Shown piece by piece: positions 32,794 through 37,713 of a stretch of DNA of 37,713 bases. Under the pieces are notes generated by a model, which was given only the letters and a program-made list of their open reading frames with translations, had not been told where the DNA came from and searched no databases. Position 1 is the stretch's first letter; each line of letters opens with the position of its first letter. Position numbers and translations under genes: made by a program. Source of the DNA: Pseudarthrobacter phenanthrenivorans (lineage in GTDB: Bacteria; Actinomycetota; Actinomycetes; Actinomycetales; Micrococcaceae); the NCBI RefSeq assembly GCF_000813845.1, contig NZ_JWTB01000006.1, positions 1-37,713 of the forward strand, given 5' to 3'.

Positions 32794-33555
32794 ATGGAGT
32801 TCACTTCCCGGTTTGTTGCGCTCGGCGATTCCTTTACCGAAGGCGTTGGTGACGACGACCCCACGCGCCCCAACGGCGTCCGGGGCTGGGCGGACCGCGC
32901 TGCCGAACAGCTCTGCGCCGCCGACCCTGGATTCGGCTACGCAAACCTGGCCATCCGCGGCAGGAAGCTCCGGCAGATCCTCGCGGAACAGGTGGACGCC
33001 GCCGTCGGGCTTAAGCCCACGCTGGTGAGCATCTACGCCGGCGCCAATGACATCCTGCGTCCCCGCGTGGACATCGATGACCTCCTGGTGGAGTACAATG
33101 ACGCCGTGGGCAAGCTCACCGCCACCGGCGCCACCGTGGTGATGTTCACCGGATTCGACGCCCGCGGGTCAAAGGTCTTTGGCACCATGCGCGGCCGCAC
33201 CGCCATCTACAACGAACTGGTGCGTGGAATCGCGGGGGACCATGGGGCGCTGCTGGTGGACTACTGGCGCTTCAGCGAGTACTACGACTGGGGCATGTGG
33301 GCCCACGACCGGATGCATATGTCCGCCGCCGGCCACGCCAATATGGCCAAGCGTTTCCTCGAGGTCCTCAAGTATGACCACTCCATCGATATCCCGCCCA
33401 TGTCCCCCGTGCCGGAACTGGGCCGGGCCGAGGCCATCCGCGCCAACGCCCAGTGGTTCCGTGAGTATGCGGCTCCGTGGGTGGTCCGGAGGGTCACCGG
33501 CAAGTCGTCCGGTGACAATCTGCGGCCCAAGTACCCGGAGCCCATCCGGCTGTAG
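32794..33555 (+). CDS. SGNH/GDSL-family hydrolase 2
   Basis: A 253-residue SGNH hydrolase, cytosolic by the absence of a signal peptide. Block I is ALGDSFTEG near 9-17, block III is AGANDIL near 82-88 and the Asp/His block is DRMHMSAAGH near 171-180. It shares long stretches with SGNH hydrolase 1: GDSFTEGVGD, NGVRGWADR, YANLAIR, PTL-x4-YAG-x-NDIL, VMFTGFD/VLFTGFD and a basic tail ending near LRPKYPEP/LRPRWPEP. The two are paralogues within 1 kb. The ATG at 32794 is chosen from the promoter position. The natural ester substrate is unknown. Confidence 0.9.
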   Translation: MEFTSRFVALGDSFTEGVGDDDPTRPNGVRGWADRAAEQLCAADPGFGYANLAIRGRKLRQILAEQVDAAVGLKPTLVSIYAGANDILRPRVDIDDLLVEYNDAVGKLTATGATVVMFTGFDARGSKVFGTMRGRTAIYNELVRGIAGDHGALLVDYWRFSEYYDWGMWAHDRMHMSAAGHANMAKRFLEVLKYDHSIDIPPMSPVPELGRAEAIRANAQWFREYAAPWVVRRVTGKSSGDNLRPKYPEPIRL

Positions 33556-33577
33556 CCCGCTGCTCAACACCGGCTGG

Positions 33578-34396
33578 TCAGGCGGGGTGGAACCCTGGCG
33601 TTGCCAGCATCGAGCCGTCCGCGCGGATGGCCAGGACGGCCACATCCCAGTTGTTCGCCGCATGGTCCAGCATCCGCGTCCCGCCGGCAACGATCGCGGT
33701 GGCCAGGACGTCGGCTGTCACGATCTCCGTGGCCGCAACGGTCACCTGGACGAAGCCGGCCGCGCTGCCCACCCGCCAAATGTGCTCACCGCGTTCGGCG
33801 GAGCCTGATGTTGCGATCGCGCTGTGCCGGCCGGCGCTGCCCAGCGGGTACCCGGTAATCAGCGTGCGGCGGTCCGCGGGGTCCACAACACCTGCCTTCC
33901 ATTGCTCGGCGCTTCCCGGCCGTGGCGAGCCGCTGACCAGGACGTCGCCTCCTGCGTTGAGGCACCAGTCGTGCCGGCCGAGGGCAAGCAGCGACGTTCC
34001 TGCCTCGCGGATGGCATGGCCCTTGATGATCCCGGAAAGGTCCAGCACGCCGTCGGGCCTTTCAGGGGTGAATGCACCGTTGGTCCGGAGCCGCCAGTCA
34101 TGCGCCTCCGCGTACCGCTCTCGCATCTGCGCCGACGCGTGGGTCAGCTTCAGTTCACCGCGCGCCATCCTGCTGGCTTCCGAATCGGGACGGTACAGGC
34201 TGAACGTTTCGTCCAGGTCCCGGAACAGGCGTTCGACGACGGCGGTGGCGGCAGCGAGCTCGTCGAGCCCCGGCTGCCCTTCCGCGGGAGAGCCGACGGG
34301 CATGGTCAGCCCGATGACGGTTCCCATGCACTCAAACGTGCGCGCCTTCAGTGCCAGGCTGCCGGTGTTTGGCAGGTCGCTAGAGGTTCGCTGCAT
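33578..34396 (-). CDS. apbE: FAD:protein FMN transferase (ApbE family)
   Basis: A 272-residue ApbE-family flavin transferase that links FMN to a Thr/Ser of target proteins. Family motifs are FECMGTVIGLTM near 21-32, a FSLYRPDSEASR segment near 65-76, the core DLSGIIKGHAI near 120-130, NAGGD near 147-151, SAIATSGSAERG near 190-201 and the Mg-binding VTADVLATAIV near 228-238. No lipoprotein signal is seen, unlike many ApbEs, so export is uncertain. Start choice is ambiguous; the ATG at 34396 gives a 17-nt overlap with the FMN-binding gene, while upstream starts give a Ser/Pro-rich extension. The natural substrate is the SGAT motif protein encoded just upstream. Confidence 0.9.
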   Translation of the reverse strand: MQRTSSDLPNTGSLALKARTFECMGTVIGLTMPVGSPAEGQPGLDELAAATAVVERLFRDLDETFSLYRPDSEASRMARGELKLTHASAQMRERYAEAHDWRLRTNGAFTPERPDGVLDLSGIIKGHAIREAGTSLLALGRHDWCLNAGGDVLVSGSPRPGSAEQWKAGVVDPADRRTLITGYPLGSAGRHSAIATSGSAERGEHIWRVGSAAGFVQVTVAATEIVTADVLATAIVAGGTRMLDHAANNWDVAVLAIRADGSMLATPGFHPA

Positions 34397-34931
34397 CGAT
34401 GGCTGCCTGGAGTGAGGTGAGGTAAGCATCGCTGGTGATGGTGGCGCCGCTGACGGTCTGGACATTGGCAGACTGCGCCGCCAGGACCTTGCTGCGCAGC
34501 AGGGGTGCGGCGCGGTTGCTGATCTGGATCGACTTGCCGTCCGTATTGGTCAGCTGGAGGGCCGTAACGTCGGTGATCTTTCCGTTGGCCACCGTGATCT
34601 GGACCTGGACGGGGCCAAACCGGGTCTGGACAGTGTTTCCTTTGTAGGTGCCGGAGGCCGAGGAACTGGACGAACTGGAGGATCCGGAGGAGCTTGACCC
34701 GGAGGAGCTTGCGGACCCGGAGGAACCTGTGGCGCCCGACGAGCTGGAGGACCCAGCCGACCCTGACGAACCTGTCCCCGCCGACCCCGTGCCGGTGGCA
34801 CCCGTGGTGCCTGTCGCCGTCGTACTTGATGCCACGGTGCTGATGCCGCCCGCCTGCGTGCCTGTCTGCCAGCCCGCCAGGAGGATTCCGGCGGAGGCCA
34901 AAGCTGCTGCGACTGTTCCGCGAATTTTCAC
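34380..34931 (-). CDS. Exported FMN-binding domain protein (covalent flavin carrier)
   Basis: A 183-residue exported protein. Residues 1-27 are a signal peptide (or membrane anchor). Residues ~40-92 are a long Ser/Gly/Ala-rich flexible linker, and residues ~95-183 form an FMN-binding domain with TYKGNTVQTRFGPVQVQITV and the flavinylation motif S161-G162-A163-T164 (SGATITSDAYL). T164 should be the FMN attachment site installed by ApbE, which is encoded next to it. The GTG start overlaps the stop of the membrane reductase (GTGA). It probably shuttles electrons outside the membrane from the flavocytochrome to an acceptor such as Fe(III); the acceptor is inference. Confidence 0.9.
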   Translation of the reverse strand: MKIRGTVAAALASAGILLAGWQTGTQAGGISTVASSTTATGTTGATGTGSAGTGSSGSAGSSSSSGATGSSGSASSSGSSSSGSSSSSSSSASGTYKGNTVQTRFGPVQVQITVANGKITDVTALQLTNTDGKSIQISNRAAPLLRSKVLAAQSANVQTVSGATITSDAYLTSLQAAIDAANL

Positions 34932-36394
34932 CAGTCAAACCTTTCGTGATGGATCTGTTCCTCGGGGACGCCGGCCTTCCCGGCATCCTCAATGACGTTG
35001 GCCGCCCACGCCGCCGGGCCGCAGACGTAGACGTCCGCATCCCTGATGTCCGGCACATAGGAGGTAAGGCAGTAGCCGTTGCGCACGGAGTCCTCGGGAA
35101 GCCAGCTGGACCGGCCGTGGCCCCGCGGCCCGGTGAGGTGGAAGAGCCGGACCCCGCGCGCCTGGCAGAGGTCAAGGATTTCGTTGCCCAAGTAAAGCTC
35201 CTTGTCAGTGTGGCCGCGGAGGAGGACCGTGGCCTCGCCAGGAGCGAATGGGGTGGTCTCCAGCAGCGCGCGCAGGGGAGTGATGCCGATGCCGGCGCCG
35301 ATCATCACCACCTTGTTCTTCGTCCGGGCTGCTGTGCTGAGCATTCCGTAGGGGCCCTCCAGGGCCACCTTGGTGCCCTTCCGCAGCCGGAGCAGCCGGG
35401 CGGAACCGTCGCCAAGGTTCCGGACCGTGACCCGCAGCGTCCCCTGCCCGTCAGGGCCATTGAAGACAGGCTCTGCGGAGAGGCTGAACGGGTGCGGGTG
35501 CCACCACATGCCCGGAGCCAGGAACCGCCAAATGAAGAAGCGTCCGCCCGTTCCAGCCAGCTGGTTAAGCTTCCGGCCTTTCATGACGATGTTCACCACG
35601 CCCGGCGCCACGGCCTCCACCCGGGCCACGGTCAGCTGGTGCCGGGCCGTTGCCAGCACCGGCTCCAGTACCCGGAAGTACACCAGGGCTGTGCCGGTGT
35701 AGATGCAGATGGCGAGCCAGTACCAGCGCTGCCAGGTGCCGGCTGCAAAGAGGCCGCCCACACTGAACTGATGCGGAATCGAGGTGGCCACGGCTGCGTA
35801 TGTCAGCAGATGCACCACGTACCAGAACTCGTAGGGAAAGCGGCGCCGGACAGCTATCAGGGACGTCACCACGACGGCAATGAACAACGCCATGGAGACG
35901 AAAGCCAGCCACATGTCGGGCACCTGGACCCAGAGGTTGATGGACTCGCTGACCGGATCCAGTCCCTCGGCCATGCCATACCCAATAACCAGCAGGAGGC
36001 CGTGTGCCAGCAGGAGGTAGAGGGAGGGTTTCCCCAGCTTTCCGTGGAACTCCAGGGCTCGGTCGTGGCCAATGGTGCGGTCAATGAAGGGGATCCTCGC
36101 GGCCAGGAGCAGCATGAGCAGGACCAGGTCCATGCCCGCCAACCCCGCCACTATCCCCGCTGCCGTGAACGCGGCCGCAGGGGAGGTGATACTGGTGGCT
36201 CCGCCGTCGGCAAGCCACAGGGCAACAGCCGCCGCAACGGAGGCCCAGGCGATGACGGTCAGGAGGTCAATGCGCAGCATCCGCTGCCGGTACTGGCGGG
36301 CAAACCAGTCGTGGGTGGGCTTCCTGATTGGTGAAAGCTCCGGGCGGCCGGAGCTGCTTGCGGCCGGAGTTGCCGGCAGGAGCTGCGTGTTCAT
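34928..36394 (-). CDS. Ferric-reductase-like transmembrane flavocytochrome
   Basis: A 488-residue membrane protein with an N-terminal ferric-reductase-type heme domain (about 60-225) and a C-terminal FAD/NAD(P)-binding reductase (about 240-488). The heme part has several transmembrane helices with paired His residues (EFHGKLGKPSLYLLLAHGLL; VVHLLTYAAVATSIPHQF). The reductase has HPFSLSA for FAD, GAGIGITPLRALLE for NAD(P)H and VYVCGPAAWA near the end. The ATG at 36394 has only a short GGAG upstream. It is the first gene of a coupled three-gene operon with the FMN-binding protein and ApbE, so electrons likely pass from cytosolic NAD(P)H through heme to the external FMN carrier. Confidence 0.9.
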   Translation of the reverse strand: MNTQLLPATPAASSSGRPELSPIRKPTHDWFARQYRQRMLRIDLLTVIAWASVAAAVALWLADGGATSITSPAAAFTAAGIVAGLAGMDLVLLMLLLAARIPFIDRTIGHDRALEFHGKLGKPSLYLLLAHGLLLVIGYGMAEGLDPVSESINLWVQVPDMWLAFVSMALFIAVVVTSLIAVRRRFPYEFWYVVHLLTYAAVATSIPHQFSVGGLFAAGTWQRWYWLAICIYTGTALVYFRVLEPVLATARHQLTVARVEAVAPGVVNIVMKGRKLNQLAGTGGRFFIWRFLAPGMWWHPHPFSLSAEPVFNGPDGQGTLRVTVRNLGDGSARLLRLRKGTKVALEGPYGMLSTAARTKNKVVMIGAGIGITPLRALLETTPFAPGEATVLLRGHTDKELYLGNEILDLCQARGVRLFHLTGPRGHGRSSWLPEDSVRNGYCLTSYVPDIRDADVYVCGPAAWAANVIEDAGKAGVPEEQIHHERFDW

Positions 36395-36678
36395 GGCTCC
36401 ACGATGCGTGAGGAAACTATGATCCTGCTGTGAAAAAGGGCCAGCCCTGGCTGTGATCTTTTCCCTGCCCTTATACACCCTTTGACGCCCGATTGGTCTT
36501 TAATTGCGCCACCTCGTAGACTTGGTAGGCGCTAAGTGCGCGGAGCGTGCGCAATTGCTCCGGTTGCCCGGTAATTTCTCCAGGGTGGCCGGTAGTTAGG
36601 GGCTCAAGTTGCGTAACTAACCGTTGCCCGTACATTCTGTGGGTCGCACTTGGCAGCATGGTCCAGCAGCAGATATGC

Positions 36679-36693
36679 GGATCATTACTTTCA
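36679..36693. promoter_or_regulatory. Weak candidate Zur site before the ribosomal operon
   Basis: On the minus strand the 15-mer TGAAAGTAATGATCC matches about 10 of 15 positions of a TGAAAATGATTTTCA-type actinobacterial Zur box. It lies 18 nt upstream of rpmB. The match is weak and the consensus is from memory; it is listed because Zur control would fit the zinc-free proteins encoded downstream. Confidence 0.2.
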
Positions 36694-36710
36694 ATTCTTG
36701 AGGAGAAGTC

Positions 36711-36947
36711 ATGGCAGCACACTGCCAAGTGACCGGGGCCGAGCCGGGCTTTGGGCACAGCATTTCGCACTCGCACCGCCGCAACAAGCGCCGGTTCGAT
36801 CCGAACATCCAGAAGAAGCGCTACTGGGTTCCGTCCCTGCGCCGTAATGTCACCCTGCAGGTTTCTGCACGTGGCATCAAGACCATCGACGTGCGCGGCA
36901 TCGACGCAGTCGTCGCCGACATTCTTGCTCGTGGGGTGAAGCTCTAG
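36711..36947 (+). CDS. rpmB: Ribosomal protein bL28 (zinc-free type)
   Basis: A 78-residue large-subunit protein ([34 protein letters not shown]...). It has the E. coli-like CQVTG start with no CxxC pairs, so it is the C-minus, zinc-independent form. AGGAG lies upstream of the ATG. It begins an rpmB-rpmG-rpsN operon, the same order as the zinc-free operon of mycobacteria. Its stop overlaps the rpmG start by one nt. Confidence 0.96.
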   Translation: MAAHCQVTGAEPGFGHSISHSHRRNKRRFDPNIQKKRYWVPSLRRNVTLQVSARGIKTIDVRGIDAVVADILARGVKL

Positions 36948-37114
36948 TGGCTAAGGACAAGGACGTACGTCCGATCATCAAGCTCAAGTCGACCGCTGGC
37001 ACGGGCTACACCTACGTGACCCGCAAGAACCGTCGTAACGACCCGGACCGCATGGTCCTGAAGAAGTACGACCCCAAGATCCGCCAGCACGTCGAATTCC
37101 GAGAGGAGCGCTAA
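36947..37114 (+). CDS. rpmG: Ribosomal protein bL33 (zinc-free type)
   Basis: A 55-residue large-subunit protein starting at the GTG at 36947 (residues begin [20 protein letters not shown]) and ending HVEFREER. It lacks the two CxxC pairs of zinc-binding bL33 and resembles the E. coli form ([22 protein letters not shown]). The TAG of rpmB shares its G with the GTG, so translation is coupled. rpsN starts 2 nt after its stop. Confidence 0.95.
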   Translation: MAKDKDVRPIIKLKSTAGTGYTYVTRKNRRNDPDRMVLKKYDPKIRQHVEFREER

Positions 37115-37116
37115 AC

Positions 37117-37422
37117 ATGGCTAAGAAGTCCAAGATTGCTCGCAACGAGCAGCGCAAGGTCATCGTTGAGCGTTACGCTGCAAAGCGCCTCGAACTGAAG
37201 AAGACCCTGGTTGACGAGAACGCAACCGACGAAGCACGCGAAGCAGCCCGCCTGGGCCTGCAGAAGCTGCCCCGCAACGCGTCCCCGATCCGTCTGCGCA
37301 ACCGCGACATCATCGATGGCCGCCCCCGTGGCACCTTCCAGAAGTTCGGTATCTCCCGTGTCCGTTTCCGCGACATGGCACACAAGGGCGAACTCCCGGG
37401 CATCACCAAGTCTTCCTGGTAA
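37117..37422 (+). CDS. rpsN: Ribosomal protein uS14 (long zinc-free type)
   Basis: A 101-residue small-subunit protein ([20 protein letters not shown]..., then [49 protein letters not shown]). It is the long C-minus form without CxxC, as opposed to the ~61-residue zinc form. GAGAGGAGCG supplies the Shine-Dalgarno. It ends the operon, followed by a strong terminator; an rpsR, which follows in mycobacteria, is absent here. Confidence 0.96.
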   Translation: MAKKSKIARNEQRKVIVERYAAKRLELKKTLVDENATDEAREAARLGLQKLPRNASPIRLRNRDIIDGRPRGTFQKFGISRVRFRDMAHKGELPGITKSSW

Positions 37423-37450
37423 TCCAGCACCGCTGATTCCAGCTGCTTGA

Positions 37451-37484
37451 GAAGGGCCGGCAACCTCAGGGTTGCCGGCCCTTC
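37451..37484 (+). terminator. Hairpin terminator of the rpmB-rpmG-rpsN operon
   Basis: A perfect 15-bp stem (arms 37451-37465 and 37470-37484) with a 4-nt loop lies 28 nt after the rpsN stop. The run TGCGTTT follows, so it resembles an intrinsic terminator with a short T-tract. Confidence 0.88.
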
Positions 37485-37696
37485 TGCGTTTAACCCATTG
37501 CTTGTTCAGCGCCCGGGCCCGCCAGGAAACACCTGTGCCGCAGCACACACGGGCAGAATGACGACGACGGCACGTTGCGCAGGCGCTCCACCCCGGGTTT
37601 CGCCGCGCAATACCGCGGATCTTCGGCCTCCGAAGGGCCGGTTTGCGATGGGCCGGGTGTGCGTGTATTGTTTTCTGAGTCGCCGCGGGGGAGACA

Positions 37697-37713
37697 GTGA
37701 AGAACTGTTTACC
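37697..37713 (+). CDS. Possible start of a truncated gene at the right edge
   Basis: A GTG at 37697 is preceded by GGGGGAG at 4 nt spacing and opens a frame (VKNCL) that leaves the window after five codons. The 230 nt before it hold no recognised gene. Identity cannot be told. Confidence 0.35.

Noticed and set aside
34648..34995. Acidic Pro/Glu/Asp repeat protein on the plus strand opposite the FMN-binding gene
   Set aside because: It is the antisense reading of the Ser/Gly linker codons; the sense gene has a clear FMN-binding domain.
37485..37696. Possible small RNA or gene after the ribosomal operon
   Set aside because: No coding frame with family resemblance and no clear RNA structure beyond the terminator was seen.

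Overview
The window is high-GC DNA with dense, often translationally coupled genes, many GTG starts and actinobacterial regulatory features (a DtxR/IdeR-type iron box, TANNNT -10 boxes lying 6-7 nt before start codons, a DUF222/HNH gene). Gene content and protein style fit a member of the Micrococcaceae, most like Arthrobacter/Pseudarthrobacter. This placement is inference from protein family resemblance. No rRNA, tRNA, insertion sequence, CRISPR array or phage gene was recognised.

Left part (1-16.5 kb, mostly minus strand). A GntR regulator, a class 3 (Rhizobium etli type) asparaginase, aspartate ammonia-lyase and the first codons of a further gene form an asparagine-to-fumarate operon. Next come PAP2 phosphatase and DedA membrane proteins, a uracil-DNA-glycosylase-like protein, a CtaG-type cytochrome oxidase assembly protein, a DUF222/HNH endonuclease, a GIY-YIG-like protein, an S4 RNA-binding protein, a sulfite-oxidase-family molybdoenzyme, an SDR and aldo/keto reductase pair, a YchJ-like protein, several membrane proteins of unknown function and a long acyl-CoA dehydrogenase.

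Centre (16.8-22.5 kb, plus strand). Three overlapping genes encode the JetA, JetB and JetC subunits of a Wadjet/MksBEF-type SMC complex. The fourth gene, the nuclease JetD/MksG, is missing: a strong hairpin follows jetC at once, then a convergent FBP/FusB-type zinc-finger gene. This is the most interesting locus. It is either a defence system whose nuclease is elsewhere, or a nuclease-free MksBEF-like condensin.

23.4-28.6 kb is an iron-siderophore operon: lipoprotein, two permeases, ATPase and siderophore-interacting flavoreductase behind a probable iron box. 28.7-30.9 kb holds an unusual secreted DNRLRE-GH16-metallophosphatase fusion. 31.0-33.6 kb holds two related SGNH hydrolases enclosing a divergent YciI/MarR pair with a palindrome in the shared promoter region. 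33.6-36.4 kb is a three-gene extracytoplasmic flavin electron-transfer operon (ferric-reductase-like membrane flavocytochrome, FMN-binding protein, ApbE). 36.7-37.4 kb is a ribosomal operon of zinc-free bL28, bL33 and uS14, closed by a strong terminator.

A recurring feature is that about seven genes (gntR, ctaG-like, aldo/keto reductase, SGNH 1, yciI, marR, SGNH 2) have a -10-like hexamer 6-7 nt before the start codon and no Shine-Dalgarno sequence, so they are probably leaderless. I used this to choose several starts.
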